A stretch of 64,000 nt of DNA from Microvirgula aerodenitrificans DSM 15089 (GCF_000620105.1 NZ_JHVK01000004.1:124001-188000), one strand, 5' to 3'. Shown: positions 15,425 through 24,671, counted from the stretch's first letter. The notes: generated by a model from the sequence alone, not told the origin. A program made the numbers and translations.

Positions 15425-16705
15425 TCAACGCGGGAAGGGTCCCCAGTCAGGCTCTTGCACGTCCCCCGTGGCCCCCAGGCGCGTCTTGGTACTGCCGTCG
15501 CGGGTCACCGTATAGAGGACGCCGCGACCACCCTGATCGGTCGCATAGAGGATCATCTTGCCGTTGGGGGCAAAACTGGGGGACTCGTCGTACTGCGTGG
15601 TCGACACGTAGTTGGCCTGGCTGCTGCCGAAATCCTGGAGCATCACCCGGTAGCGGCCGCCTTCGCGGCGGACAAAGGTGAAGCTCTTGCCGTCCGGGCT
15701 GACGCTCGGCGACACATTGTAGTTGCCTTCGTAGGTGAGGCGCGTCGCCGCGCCGCCACCCGCCGGCATGCTGAAAATCTGCGGGCCGCCCGCGCGGTCC
15801 GAGGTGAACAGGATGCGGCTGCCGTCCGGGGTATAGGTCGGCTCGGTATCGATCGACGCGTTCTGGCTCAGCCGGCGCATGCCGGAACCGTCAGCGTTGA
15901 TCTGGTAGATCTGGGTGTTGCCCGGCAGCGTCAGCGCGACGGCCAGGCGGGAACCGTCCGGCGCCCACGACGGCGCGGAGTTCGACCCCTTGAAATTCGC
16001 CACGGCGCGGCGGGTGCCGGCAGCCAGGTTGTGCACGTACACCACCGCCTTGCGCGTCTCGAACGACACATAGGCGATGCGCCCGCCGTCCGGCGACCAC
16101 GACGGCGACAGGATCGGTTCCTTCGAGCGCAGGATGGTCTGTTCATTGGCACCGTCGGCATCGGCCACCCGCAGTTCGTAGTGGTCGCGGCCCGACTTGC
16201 TGACATAGGTGATCTGGGTGCCGAAGATGCCGCGCTCGCCGGTAATCGCCTGGTAGATCATGTCGGCGATGGTATGGGCGAGCTGGCGGCTCTGCCGCGG
16301 CGTAATCGAGAAACTGCCGCCGGTCAGCTGTTTTTTCTGCGCGACGTCCATCAGCCAGAAGCTGACGGCGAGCTTGTCGCCCTGCTGCTGGACCTTGCCG
16401 ACCGAGATCGAGAACGCGCCAGCGGTCTTCCAGTCCGGATAGGCGATCTGGCCCGGTTCGGTCGGCTTGTTGGCGACGCTGTTCGGATCGATGAAGCGGA
16501 ACACGCCGGTGCGCGCCAGGTCATTGCGGATGATCGGGGTCAGCCCACCCGGGGCAAGGTTTTCGCCGGCAAACACCGGCAGCGCGATCGGGTGCTGGTT
16601 GGTACCGCCGCCGACGATTTCCACCGTCATTTCGGCACGGGCAACGCCCGCAGCCAACAGCATCAGCACGGGAACGAACAGTCGGGTCAGCCAGTGAGTG
16701 CGCAT
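15425..16705 (-). CDS. tolB: Tol-Pal translocation protein TolB
   Basis: Periplasmic six-bladed beta-propeller protein linking Pal to TolA. About 426 residues with a Sec signal peptide (RLFVPVLMLLAAGVARA). An N-terminal domain (VEIVGGGTNQHPIALPVFAGE) is followed by repeated WD40-like PD40 blades, visible as SPSWSPDGGRIAYVS, APSWAPDGSRLAVAL, EPTYTPDGSRILFTS, SPSVSPDGKSFTFV and SPSFAPNGKMILYA. The ATG at 16705 is preferred over one at 16711 because AAGG lies 6 nt ahead of it. The gene starts 8 nt after the tolA stop, indicating one operon with tolR and tolA upstream and pal downstream. Confidence 0.96.
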   Translation of the reverse strand: MRTHWLTRLFVPVLMLLAAGVARAEMTVEIVGGGTNQHPIALPVFAGENLAPGGLTPIIRNDLARTGVFRFIDPNSVANKPTEPGQIAYPDWKTAGAFSISVGKVQQQGDKLAVSFWLMDVAQKKQLTGGSFSITPRQSRQLAHTIADMIYQAITGERGIFGTQITYVSKSGRDHYELRVADADGANEQTILRSKEPILSPSWSPDGGRIAYVSFETRKAVVYVHNLAAGTRRAVANFKGSNSAPSWAPDGSRLAVALTLPGNTQIYQINADGSGMRRLSQNASIDTEPTYTPDGSRILFTSDRAGGPQIFSMPAGGGAATRLTYEGNYNVSPSVSPDGKSFTFVRREGGRYRVMLQDFGSSQANYVSTTQYDESPSFAPNGKMILYATDQGGRGVLYTVTRDGSTKTRLGATGDVQEPDWGPFPR

Positions 16706-16713
16706 CGTCATCC

Positions 16714-17598
16714 TTATTTCGGTCGGAATTTCAGCTTCATCACCCGCACGTCCGAGAAGGACATGCCGGCGGGCAGCGCCGGGAAGGTACGGGCTGCCAT
16801 GACCGCGCGTTGCACGGCCTCATCGTATTGCGGGTTGCCGGACGACTGCACCAGCTTGACGTCGCGGACTTCCAGCGACGGCAGCAGGGTCACCTGCACC
16901 ACCGCCGTCGGGTTGCCGTTCAGACCGTCAGGCACCTGGACCAGCGGCCGCACGCGGGCCACCACCAGTCCTTCGTAGCCCTTGCCGCCACTGCCGCCGG
17001 CGCCGATGCCACCGGCACTGCCGCCGGGCACGCCATCCTTGCTGCCGGCCTGGGTGCGGTTGCTGTTCGGCCGGACTTTGGTATTGGTGCTGCCGAGGTC
17101 GGCCAGCTCGTCATCGACGTCGAAGCTGCCCTGACGGGCGTTCTTCGCCGCCGGCTTTTTCGCCGGCTCGGCCGGGGTCGCCTTTTTGGCGTCGGCTTTC
17201 TTTTCCGGTTTGGCCTCGGGCTTCGGTTCCGGTTTTTTCTCCGGCTTCGGCTCGGGTTTCTTTTCCGGCTTGGGTTCCGGCTTCTTTTCCGGCTTGGGCT
17301 CGGGCTTCGGCGGTTCCGGTTTTTTCTTGGCCACGGCGATGTCCGGCGTCCGGACTTCCGGCGTCACATCGGGTTCGGGGGTCGGGGTCGGCTCGGGCGC
17401 GACCACCGGCGCCGGGGTCGGGTCGGGCATGACGACGCCGCGCGTCATCGGCGGCGCGCTCCACAGTTCAACCGCAGCCGGCGGTGCATTCACCGTCCGG
17501 GTTTCCGGGTGGAATGACAGCGTCAGCAGCAGCAGAATGAAAAGATGCAGCCCGAGCGAAACAGCAAAGCTCGTGCTGCGGGTATTGGCAGCCGTCAT
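16714..17598 (-). CDS. tolA: Tol-Pal energy-transducing protein TolA
   Basis: A TonB-like protein spanning the periplasm and carrying proton-motive-force energy from the TolQR motor to the outer membrane. It has 294 residues: one N-terminal membrane anchor (about 10-27), a Pro/Glu/Lys-rich rod, and a compact C-terminal domain (about 205-294) ending VRVMKLKFRPK. The middle contains several near-exact KPEPKPEK/KPEKKPEP octads (about residues 92-140), so it resembles the TonB rod more than the long Ala-rich helix of E. coli TolA. The gene is 5 nt downstream of tolR. The absence of tolQ here means its motor partner must be encoded elsewhere. Confidence 0.9.
   Translation of the reverse strand: MTAANTRSTSFAVSLGLHLFILLLLTLSFHPETRTVNAPPAAVELWSAPPMTRGVVMPDPTPAPVVAPEPTPTPEPDVTPEVRTPDIAVAKKKPEPPKPEPKPEKKPEPKPEKKPEPKPEKKPEPKPEAKPEKKADAKKATPAEPAKKPAAKNARQGSFDVDDELADLGSTNTKVRPNSNRTQAGSKDGVPGGSAGGIGAGGSGGKGYEGLVVARVRPLVQVPDGLNGNPTAVVQVTLLPSLEVRDVKLVQSSGNPQYDEAVQRAVMAARTFPALPAGMSFSDVRVMKLKFRPK
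17217..17325 (-). repeat. Tandem repeats encoding the TolA KPEPKPEK rod
   Basis: Imperfect 24-bp tandem repeats encode Lys-Pro-Glu-Pro-type octads in the TolA periplasmic rod. The unit is repeated about four times with third-base differences. Such arrays can change length by slippage, which would alter the rod length. It is purely coding repetition, with no sign of an interspersed array. Confidence 0.6.
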
Positions 17599-17603
17599 CG
17601 GCG

Positions 17604-18014
17604 CTATTGCTCCGATTTGACCAGCAGACCCACGCGTTCGACCTTGGCCTTCTGCAGCGCGCTCATCACTTCCATGACTTTTTCATAGGCGACCGTCTTG
17701 TCGGCGGAGATCACCACCGGGCGGTTGGTGCCGTCGGCCAGACGGCCCTGAATATCCGAGGTCAGCCCGGCCAGATCGTCGAACTGGCTGCTGTCGCCCT
17801 TGTCGGCCAGTCCGAAGCGGCCGTCCTTGTCGACGGTGACCTGCAGCGGTTCGGTTTCCACCTGCGCCGCCTTGCCGACCGAGGGCAGATTGACGACACC
17901 GGGGGCGAACATGGGCGCGGTCACCATGAAGATCACCAACAGGACCAGCATGACGTCGATATACGGGACGACATTGATCTGGTTCATGGAACGGCGGGGA
18001 CGGCGATTGAGCAT
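17604..18014 (-). CDS. tolR: Tol-Pal motor protein TolR
   Basis: Inner-membrane protein of the ExbD/TolR family, 136 residues, forming the stator-plug part of the proton channel with TolQ. The single membrane helix follows NQINVVPYIDVMLVLLVIFM and contains the essential channel Asp (PYIDVML). The periplasmic domain (about 45-136) ends with the conserved VMSALQKAKVERVGLLV. It is the first gene of the leftward tolR-tolA-tolB-pal run. Normally tolQ, and often ybgC, sits directly upstream; here 209 nt of non-coding sequence and then hemC are found instead. Confidence 0.94.
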   Translation of the reverse strand: MLNRRPRRSMNQINVVPYIDVMLVLLVIFMVTAPMFAPGVVNLPSVGKAAQVETEPLQVTVDKDGRFGLADKGDSSQFDDLAGLTSDIQGRLADGTNRPVVISADKTVAYEKVMEVMSALQKAKVERVGLLVKSEQ

Positions 18015-18127
18015 GGACTGAAAACGCGATTCTGGATCGATCGAGAAGCGTCATGATAGCAAAAGCCGGCGCTCGTGCCTGTTACATGCGAAACCCGCCG
18101 GGTCGAAATCGGCAAAAACCGCTATCG

Positions 18128-18148
18128 AATGTCACATTTATTGACATT
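18128..18148. promoter_or_regulatory. Inverted repeat upstream of tolR, candidate operator
   Basis: A perfect 7-bp inverted repeat AATGTCA/TGACATT with a 7-bp AT-rich spacer, about 115 nt before the tolR start in the hemC-tolR gap. It is the only AT-rich patch of this intergenic region and could be part of the tol promoter. No regulator is recognised. Confidence 0.3.
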
Positions 18149-18172
18149 TCCGCACATTCCCGCCGCGCCGCC

Positions 18173-18209
18173 GGCCCGGAAAACCGCCGTCGGCGGCGTT
18201 TCCCGGGCC
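18173..18209. terminator. GC-rich hairpin downstream of hemC, possible terminator
   Basis: The arms GGCCCGGAAAACCGCCG and CGGCGGCGTTTCCCGGGCC form a long, slightly imperfect hairpin 14 nt after the hemC stop on the minus strand. There is no real T-tract after it, so its terminator strength is uncertain. Confidence 0.4.
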
Positions 18210-18223
18210 GCTGGCGCGGGGGT

Positions 18224-19144
18224 TCAGTCCAGCAGCGCCGCCATGATGTCGTCCGCGCCCTGGTCCAGCAGCTTCCTGGCCACGGCACGACCCAGCGCAT
18301 CGGCATACTCGGCCGGCGCGCTGACTTCGGCAGTCAGCATGGTGCGGCCGTCGGTGGTGGCGACAAAGCCGCGCAGCGTCAGCTGGTCGCCGTCCTGGGT
18401 CGCGTAGCCGCCCAGCGGCACCTGGCAGCTGCCGCCCAGCGCCCGGCTCATGGCCCGCTCGGCACTGACGCAGGCGTAGGTGACCGGGTGATTCAGCGGC
18501 GCCAGCAAGGCCATCAGGTCCGGCCGGCCGGCACGGATCTCGATGCCGAGTGCCCCCTGGCCCACGGCCGGCAGGCTGTCCGCCGGTGACAGTTCGGCGC
18601 GGATGCGGGCGTCCAGTTTCAGCCGCTTGAGGCCGGCCGCAGCCAGCAGGATCGCGTCGTACTCGCCCTCGTCGAGCTTGCGCAGCCGGGTCTGCACATT
18701 GCCACGCAGCGGCCGGACGTCCAGTTGCGGGAAACGCGCGCGCAACTGGCATTCGCGCCGCAGGCTCGACGTGCCGACCACGCTGCCCGGCGGCAGTTCG
18801 GCCAGGCTGGCGTAGGTGTTGGACACGAAGGCATCACGCGGGTCTTCGCGCTCGCAGATCGCCGCCAGCGCAAAACCGTCCGGCAGCTCCATCGGCACGT
18901 CCTTGATCGAGTGCACGGCCAGGTCGGCACGGCCGTCGGCCAGCGCCTGTTCCAGCTCCTTGACGAACAGCCCCTTGCCGCCGATCTTGTTCAGCGTCTT
19001 GTCGAGAATCTGGTCGCCCTGGGTGGTCATGCCGAGAATCGACACCTGCAGGTCCGGATACAGCCCGGTCAGGCGGTCGCGGATATGCTCGGCCTGCCAC
19101 ATCGCCAGGGGGCTCTCGCGGCTGGCGATCACGAGTTGCGTCAT
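18224..19144 (-). CDS. hemC: Hydroxymethylbilane synthase (porphobilinogen deaminase)
   Basis: Polymerises four porphobilinogen units to hydroxymethylbilane for haem, sirohaem and B12. It has 306 residues, the normal size. Diagnostic motifs are [22 protein letters not shown] (with the catalytic Asp region), [22 protein letters not shown] and [13 protein letters not shown], whose Cys240 carries the dipyrromethane cofactor. The open frame extends 131 codons further upstream, but an ATG at 19144 with AGGAA about 10 nt ahead begins the canonical [14 protein letters not shown], so that start is chosen. It is divergent from ppc. It supplies uroporphyrinogen precursors to the B12 locus further right. 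Confidence 0.96.
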   Translation of the reverse strand: MTQLVIASRESPLAMWQAEHIRDRLTGLYPDLQVSILGMTTQGDQILDKTLNKIGGKGLFVKELEQALADGRADLAVHSIKDVPMELPDGFALAAICEREDPRDAFVSNTYASLAELPPGSVVGTSSLRRECQLRARFPQLDVRPLRGNVQTRLRKLDEGEYDAILLAAAGLKRLKLDARIRAELSPADSLPAVGQGALGIEIRAGRPDLMALLAPLNHPVTYACVSAERAMSRALGGSCQVPLGGYATQDGDQLTLRGFVATTDGRTMLTAEVSAPAEYADALGRAVARKLLDQGADDIMAALLD

Positions 19145-19252
19145 GAGGGTTTTTCCTGTGTTAACGTGTTTCCAATCCAACATCATGGCCGTCCGGATGT
19201 TCGATAGGGAACATGCACGGCGACCGATCACCCGCAAGGATAACGCAGACCG

Positions 19253-21970
19253 ATGAGTGTTGAACTTGACAAGGATGTCCCGCTGACGCGGGACCGGGGG
19301 CGTCTGGCCCGTTTGCTGGCCGATGTCGTGCGAGAGCAGACCGGTGACGCGATCTGGGACGAAGTCGAAAGCGTGCCGGATCTGGCCAGCCATGTCGACA
19401 GTCTGGCCGACTGTCGCGCCCACCTGGCCACGCTGTCGCCGGAAGTCACCGACACGCTGCTGCGCGCCTGTGGACTGCTGGCCCAGCTGGAGAATCTGGC
19501 CGAGGACCTGCACCACAACCGGCGCCGGCTGGCCCACAAGCGTGCCGGCTCACCGCCGCAGGCCGGCAGCCTGGAGCGGGCGCTGGTCGTGCTCAAGCAG
19601 CGCGGCGTGCGCGCCGCCGACGTCGAGTCGCTGCTGCAGCATGCCCAGATCGTGCCGGTGCTGACCGCGCACCCGACCGAGGTCCAGCGCCAGACCACGC
19701 TCGACTGCCAGCGTGCCATCCGCAAGTTCCTGATCCAGCTCGGCCAGCCCGAGCTCGACCACGATGAAGTCGCCGAACTCGAAATCAAGCTCAAGCGCGT
19801 ACTGCTGACCCTGTGGCAGACGGCGGAAATCCGCCCGTTCAAGCTGACGGTCAAGGACGAGATCGAAAACGGCATCGCCTATCACCCGCTGACCTTCCTC
19901 GATGCGTTGCCGGCGCTGTACGCGCAGACCGAGGACACCATCGAGCGCGCGTATGGCGTGCGGCTCGATCTGCCGAACTTCTATCGCATCGGCAGCTGGA
20001 TCGGCGGTGACCGCGACGGCAACCCGAACGTCAATGCCGGCCTGCTGCGCTACGCGCTCGGCCGCCAGGCCGAGGTGGTGTTCGACCACTACGGCTACGA
20101 GCTGGAAGGGCTGTACCGCGAACTGTCGCTGTCGGACCGGCTGGTCGCGGTCAGCGACACCGTGGCCGAACTGGCGGCGATCTCGCCCGATACCGCCGTC
20201 AGCCGCGACGAGGAACCGTATCGCCGCGCGATCGCCACCATCATCGCCCGGCTGTCCGCCACCGCCCATGAGCGCGAGGTCGCCTTCCGCTCGCGCTTCG
20301 GCGATGGCGAGCCGTACCCGAACCGCCATGCCTTCGCCACCGACCTGAAGGCGCTGGCCGACTCGCTGACCTCGCACGGCAGCGGCCTGCTGGCCGACGG
20401 CCGCCTGCGCCGGCTGCGCCGCGCGGTGGGCGTGTTCGGTTTCTTCCTGATGCCGCTCGACCAGCGCCAGCACGCCGACCTGTACGGCGGCGCGGTTGCC
20501 GAGCTGTTCACCGCCGCCGGCCAGCCCGGCTATGCCGGACTCGACGAAACCGGCAAGCGCGAATGGCTGCTGGCCGAGCTGGCCCATGCCCGGCCGCTGA
20601 TGTCGCCGTTCGTCGACTATTCGGACGGCACCCGCCGCGAACTCGACCTGTTTGCCGCCACCCGCGACATGCAGGACCGCTATGGCGAGGGCGCGCTGCC
20701 GAACCTGATCATTTCCAACTGTGCCGAGGCCAGTGACCTGCTCGAAGTGGCGTTGCTGATGAAGGAATCCGGCCTGCTGCCGCTGGACGCCAGTGGCGCC
20801 CCGCAGGCGCGCGCCAACATCATTCCGCTGTTCGAGACCATTACCGACCTCGAAAACGCCGCCGAAGTGATGCAGTCGCTGTTTGCGCTGCCGTTCTACC
20901 GTGCGCTGCTCGCCAGCCGCCAGCATGTGCAGGAAGTCATGCTCGGCTACTCGGACAGCAACAAGGACGGCGGCTACCTGATGAGCCAGTGGGGCCTGTA
21001 TGCGGCCGAGAAACAGCTTGTCGCCGTCTTCAACACGGCCGGCGTGCGCATGCGCCTGTTCCATGGCCGGGGCGGTTCGGTCGGCCGTGGGGGTGGTCCG
21101 AGCTTCGAGGCCATCGTCGCCCAGCCGGCCGGGACCGTGCAGGGCCAGATCCGCATCACCGAGCAGGGCGAGGTCATCGCGTCGAAGTATGCCGACCGCG
21201 ACATCGGCCTGCGCAATCTGGAATCCATCCTCGCCGCGACGCTGGAAGCCAGTCTGGCGCCGGTGCCGGCCTGCCCGACCGACGAGTCGATCTTCGCCGA
21301 GCTGGCGCGCGACAGCTATGACGCCTACCGGCGGCTGATCGACACCGACGGCTTCATCGACTATTTCCTGACTGCCACCCCGATCAACGAGATCGCCAAG
21401 CTCAACATCGGCAGCCGGCCGGCATCGCGCAAGACGCTGTCGTCGATTACCGATCTGCGCGCGATTCCGTGGGTGTTCAGCTGGATGCAGTCGCGGGTGA
21501 TGCTGCCGGGCTGGTACGGCGTCGGCAGCGCGGTGGCCGCGTTTATCGAGCGCCACGGCGAGCAGGGCATCGTTCGCCTGAAGGCGCTGTACCGCGATTC
21601 GGCCTTCTTCCGCGTCACGCTGTCGAACATGGAAATGGTGCTGGCCAAGGCCGACATGACCATCGCCGCCGAGTACGCACGACTGGTGCCGGACGCCGAG
21701 CTCGGCAACCGGGTGTTCGGCATGATCCGCAAGGAATTCGAGCTGTCGCGCGACATGTACTTCGCCATCACCGGCGCCGACCACCTGCTGGCCGACAACC
21801 CGACGCTGGCACGCAGCCTGGCTTCACGCCTGCCGTACTTCACCACGCTGAACCTGCTGCAGATCGAGTTCCTGCGCGCGCTGCGCGAAGCGCCGGAGCA
21901 CGACGGCCACCTGCATGCAATCCACCAGACCATCAACGGTCTGGCCGCCGGACTGCGCAACAGCGGTTAG
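19253..21970 (+). CDS. ppc: Phosphoenolpyruvate carboxylase
   Basis: Anaplerotic enzyme converting PEP and bicarbonate to oxaloacetate; 905 residues. The catalytic His140 is in [10 protein letters not shown]. Other family signatures are [28 protein letters not shown], the glycine-rich loop [22 protein letters not shown] and [13 protein letters not shown]. The C-terminus ends [10 protein letters not shown], the conserved GxRNTG-type end, so the gene is complete. The start is the ATG at 19253, transcribed divergently from hemC across a 108-bp gap. It faces argH, and a bidirectional terminator interrupted by element B lies between them. Confidence 0.97.
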   Translation: MSVELDKDVPLTRDRGRLARLLADVVREQTGDAIWDEVESVPDLASHVDSLADCRAHLATLSPEVTDTLLRACGLLAQLENLAEDLHHNRRRLAHKRAGSPPQAGSLERALVVLKQRGVRAADVESLLQHAQIVPVLTAHPTEVQRQTTLDCQRAIRKFLIQLGQPELDHDEVAELEIKLKRVLLTLWQTAEIRPFKLTVKDEIENGIAYHPLTFLDALPALYAQTEDTIERAYGVRLDLPNFYRIGSWIGGDRDGNPNVNAGLLRYALGRQAEVVFDHYGYELEGLYRELSLSDRLVAVSDTVAELAAISPDTAVSRDEEPYRRAIATIIARLSATAHEREVAFRSRFGDGEPYPNRHAFATDLKALADSLTSHGSGLLADGRLRRLRRAVGVFGFFLMPLDQRQHADLYGGAVAELFTAAGQPGYAGLDETGKREWLLAELAHARPLMSPFVDYSDGTRRELDLFAATRDMQDRYGEGALPNLIISNCAEASDLLEVALLMKESGLLPLDASGAPQARANIIPLFETITDLENAAEVMQSLFALPFYRALLASRQHVQEVMLGYSDSNKDGGYLMSQWGLYAAEKQLVAVFNTAGVRMRLFHGRGGSVGRGGGPSFEAIVAQPAGTVQGQIRITEQGEVIASKYADRDIGLRNLESILAATLEASLAPVPACPTDESIFAELARDSYDAYRRLIDTDGFIDYFLTATPINEIAKLNIGSRPASRKTLSSITDLRAIPWVFSWMQSRVMLPGWYGVGSAVAAFIERHGEQGIVRLKALYRDSAFFRVTLSNMEMVLAKADMTIAAEYARLVPDAELGNRVFGMIRKEFELSRDMYFAITGADHLLADNPTLARSLASRLPYFTTLNLLQIEFLRALREAPEHDGHLHAIHQTINGLAAGLRNSG

Positions 21971-21988
21971 GTCCTGCCCACCAGCAAA

Positions 21989-22012
21989 GAGGGCGCCCCG
22001 GAAGGCGCCCTC
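21989..22012. repeat. 24-bp direct repeat, copy 1 (terminator stem-loop flanking element B)
   Basis: A stem-loop, GAGGGCGCC/GGCGCCCTC with a 6-nt loop, identical to 22192-22215. It lies 18 nt after the ppc stop. It keeps the A-tract (CAAAG) on its left but runs into element B, not a T-tract, on its right. Confidence 0.88.
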
Positions 22013-22191
22013 AGACTGCTCATAAAGGTGAGCACCGACATTCACAGTGGCGTCGGTGCATGCCCGACTGACAGGATCTGCCGTGAGCACGGCAGTCTGC
22101 CTGATTGAACCCGGCCTCTTCCGTCCCCGCCGCCGCGGGGAAACCCCGCTTCGCTCGTCCGTTCTTCGTGGGCGGGGTGGATGGACAGCCT
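22013..22191 (+). mobile_element. Dispersed ~180-bp terminator-inserted element, copy B
   Basis: This 179-bp non-coding segment is homologous to the minus strand of 3817-3997. It starts AGACTGC and ends ACAGCCT; CAGACTG and the complement of the end, CAGGCTG, form a near-perfect short terminal inverted repeat. Internal stems are GCACCGAC/GTCGGTGC (22032-22039 with 22052-22059), CTGCCGT/ACGGCAG nearby, and CCCCGC/GCGGGG/CCCCGC arms at 22125-22149. It is bounded by 24-bp direct repeats of the ppc/argH terminator hairpin. It encodes no transposase. As in copy A, its orientation is the same relative to the A-tract and T-tract of the terminator, but a stem-loop is symmetric, so a target polarity is not proven. 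Confidence 0.78.
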
Positions 22192-22218
22192 GAGGGCGCC
22201 CCGGAAGGCGCCCTCTTT
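22192..22218. terminator. Intrinsic terminator of ppc (right-hand duplicate of the stem-loop)
   Basis: A 9-bp GC-rich stem (GAGGGCGCC/GGCGCCCTC) followed by TTTGTT on the plus strand. With the left copy, whose left flank is CAAAG, it represents an ancestral bidirectional terminator between convergent ppc and argH, now split by element B. The stem-loop (22192-22215) is the second 24-bp direct repeat. Confidence 0.78.
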
Positions 22219-22233
22219 GTTCATGCGCGGCCG

Positions 22234-23613
22234 TTACGCCAGCAATCCGCGCCAGCGCGCGATCTGCGCCCGGACCTGGGCCGGGGCGGTGCCGCCGACG
22301 TGGTCACGCTGGGCCAGCGAGCCTTCCGGCGTCAGTACCGCGTACACGTCCTGCTCGATCAGCGGCGAGAACTCCTTCAGCACGTCGAGCGACAGGTCGG
22401 CCAGATCGCAGCCCCGGGTATCGGCCAGCTTGACCGCACGGGCGACCACTTCATGGCTGTCGCGGAACGGCACGCCCTTCTTGACCAGATAGTCGGCCAG
22501 GTCGGTCGCGGTGGCGAAGCCCTGCAGCACGGCAGCGCGCATCGCTTCCGGCTTGACGGTGATGCCGCGCATCATGTCGGCGTAGATGCGCAGGGTATCA
22601 ACCAGGGTGTCGACGGTGTCGAACAGCGGTTCCTTGTCTTCCTGGTTGTCCTTGTTGTAGGCCAGCGGCTGCGCCTTCATCAGCATCAGCAGCCCCATCA
22701 GGTGACCGGTGACGCGACCGGTCTTGCCGCGCACCAGTTCCGGCACGTCCGGGTTTTTCTTCTGCGGCATGATCGAGCTGCCGGTGCAGAAGCGGTCAGC
22801 GATATCGATGAAGCCGACGCGCGGGCTCATCCACAGGATCAGTTCCTCGGACAGCCGCGACAGGTGCAGCATGACCAGGCTGCCGGCCGCCGTGACTTCG
22901 ATGGCGAAGTCACGGTCGGACACGGCGTCGAGCGAGTTCTGGCACACATCGTCGAAACCGAGCAGTTCGGCGGTGTAGTGGCGGTCGATCGGGTAGGTGG
23001 TACCGGCCAGGGCGGCAGCGCCGAGCGGCAGACGGTTCACGCGGCGACGGGCGTCGATCATGCGTTCGGCGTCACGGCCGAGCATTTCCACATAGGCCAG
23101 CAGGTGATGGCCGAAGGTGACCGGCTGCGCGACCTGCAAGTGGGTGAAGCCCGGCATCACCGTGGCGGCATTCGGCTCGGCCAGATCCAGCAGCGAGGTC
23201 TGCAGTTCGCGGATATGGGTGACGATGCGGTCGATGGCGTCGCGCATGTACAGGCGGATGTCGGTCGCGACCTGGTCATTGCGGCTGCGGCCGGTATGCA
23301 GGCGCTTGCCGGCATCACCGATCCTGTCGGTCAGACGCTTTTCGACGTTCATGTGCACGTCTTCGAGGTCGACCGACCAGTCGAAACGACCGGCGCGGAT
23401 ATCGGCCAGGATGGCTTCCATGCCGTCGCGGATCGCGGCCAGATCAGCGTCGGACAGCACGCCGGCGCGGGCGAGCATGGTCGCGTGGGCCAGCGAGCCC
23501 TGAATGTCGAACTCGGCCATGCGCTTGTCGAAGCCCACCGAGGCGGTATACGTTTTCACCAGTTCGGCAACCGGCTCGGCAAAGCGGCCCGACCACGCCT
23601 TGTTATCGCTCAT
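22234..23613 (-). CDS. argH: Argininosuccinate lyase
   Basis: Last step of arginine biosynthesis: argininosuccinate to arginine and fumarate; 459 residues, the usual size. Signatures are [10 protein letters not shown] at the N-terminus, [32 protein letters not shown], and the fumarase/aspartase-family loop [12 protein letters not shown] with the catalytic Ser. The frame continues 45 codons further upstream, but the ATG at 23613 begins the conserved [11 protein letters not shown] and has AAGGGG about 5 nt ahead. It is convergent with ppc and divergent from the DUF3460 gene. Confidence 0.97.
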   Translation of the reverse strand: MSDNKAWSGRFAEPVAELVKTYTASVGFDKRMAEFDIQGSLAHATMLARAGVLSDADLAAIRDGMEAILADIRAGRFDWSVDLEDVHMNVEKRLTDRIGDAGKRLHTGRSRNDQVATDIRLYMRDAIDRIVTHIRELQTSLLDLAEPNAATVMPGFTHLQVAQPVTFGHHLLAYVEMLGRDAERMIDARRRVNRLPLGAAALAGTTYPIDRHYTAELLGFDDVCQNSLDAVSDRDFAIEVTAAGSLVMLHLSRLSEELILWMSPRVGFIDIADRFCTGSSIMPQKKNPDVPELVRGKTGRVTGHLMGLLMLMKAQPLAYNKDNQEDKEPLFDTVDTLVDTLRIYADMMRGITVKPEAMRAAVLQGFATATDLADYLVKKGVPFRDSHEVVARAVKLADTRGCDLADLSLDVLKEFSPLIEQDVYAVLTPEGSLAQRDHVGGTAPAQVRAQIARWRGLLA

Positions 23614-23746
23614 GACAACCCCTTGAAACCCGATGGAACGGAAAGCCCAGAGTATACGGCAGTTGTGGCGCCGGTCGGGCCGCGACACGGCGGCGCTGCG
23701 GTACAATGCCGCTTCCGTCAGCCGTCCCCAACACGAGATCCCCGCC

Positions 23747-23932
23747 ATGGCCGCTTACCAGTCCGACCTGACCCAGTTCATGAACGCCTTCCTGGAAAAG
23801 AACCCGCAGGTCGTCGCCGACCGGCAGGCATTCCGCCTGACGCTGTGGGACCGCAACCTGGATATCGACGAGCAGCGCCGTTTCCGCGCCTCGGCCGTGG
23901 CGCAGAAGCCGTACGTGTACAACCCGGACTGA
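23747..23932 (+). CDS. DUF3460 family small protein
   Basis: A 61-residue cytoplasmic protein matching DUF3460, a family essentially confined to betaproteobacteria. It has the conserved ends [13 protein letters not shown] and [12 protein letters not shown] plus a central [14 protein letters not shown]. Function unknown. The start is the ATG at 23747; the frame stays open upstream into the argH promoter region, but that part has no family similarity. No strong Shine-Dalgarno sequence is seen (GAGATC about 9 nt ahead). It converges on truC with a 4-nt gap. Confidence 0.85.
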   Translation: MAAYQSDLTQFMNAFLEKNPQVVADRQAFRLTLWDRNLDIDEQRRFRASAVAQKPYVYNPD

Positions 23933-23936
23933 GTCC

Positions 23937-24668
23937 TCAGTCCGGCAGCGCGTCGCGCCAGCCGAGCGCGTCGACCACCTGCAGGAAATCCGCGGCCAGC
24001 GGACACGCCACGGTCAGCGGCCGGCCATCGACCGGATGGGCGAATGACATCCGCGTGCAGGCCAGCAGCAGCCGCGACACGCCGAATGCCTCGGCAAACG
24101 CACGGTTGTGCCGGCCCTTGCCATAGGTCGCATCACCGATGATCGGGTGGCTGACGTGCTTCAGGTGCCGGCGCAGCTGGTGGCGCCGGCCGGTCTGCGG
24201 ATCGAGTTCGACCAGCGCGTAGCGCGAACTCGGATAGCGGTCGACCGCCCATGGCAGCTCGATGGTCACCAGCCGGCGAAACCGCGTCAGCGCCGCCTGC
24301 GGCGGGCTGTCGTCGTGGACTTCGCCCGGCGCGTAGTGATCGACGATGCGCCGCAGCGGATGATCGATTTCCCCGCCCTCGTCCGGCCAGCCACGCACTA
24401 CCGCCAGATAGCGCTTGTCGACGGTCTGCGCCTCGAACGCCTGCGACAGCGCCCGGCCCGCCGCCGGCGTCAGCCCGAACAGCAGCACGCCGGAAGTCGG
24501 CTTGTCGAGCCGGTGGGCCGGGTAGACCCGGCAGCCGAGCTGGTCGCGCACGCTCTGCACGGCGAAGCGCGTTTCGTGACGGTCGATGTCCGAGCGGTGA
24601 ACCAGCAGCCCGGACGGCTTGTGGACCGCGACCAGATCGTCATCGCGGTACAGGATGTCCAGCGCCAC
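23937..24668 (-). CDS. truC: tRNA pseudouridine synthase C (RluA family)
   Basis: A pseudouridine synthase of 243 residues, expected to modify U65 in tRNAs. It has the RluA-family core without an S4 domain, which fits TruC and not RluC/D. Motifs are VAVHKPSGLLVHRS at the N-terminus, the catalytic HRLDKPTSGVLLFG with the essential Asp, KRYLAVVRGW, and RRHQLRRHLKHVSHPIIGDATYGKG. TruC over RluA is inferred from length and overall pattern. It is preceded by the CNP1-like gene with a 3-nt gap, so NRDE, CNP1-like and truC form a likely leftward operon. Confidence 0.9.
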   Translation of the reverse strand: MALDILYRDDDLVAVHKPSGLLVHRSDIDRHETRFAVQSVRDQLGCRVYPAHRLDKPTSGVLLFGLTPAAGRALSQAFEAQTVDKRYLAVVRGWPDEGGEIDHPLRRIVDHYAPGEVHDDSPPQAALTRFRRLVTIELPWAVDRYPSSRYALVELDPQTGRRHQLRRHLKHVSHPIIGDATYGKGRHNRAFAEAFGVSRLLLACTRMSFAHPVDGRPLTVACPLAADFLQVVDALGWRDALPD

Positions 24669-24671
24669 CGG

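Noticed and set aside
17217-17325. Repeats in tolA considered as a CRISPR or mobile repeat
   Set aside because: They are in-frame coding repeats (KPEPKPEK octads) with no spacers.
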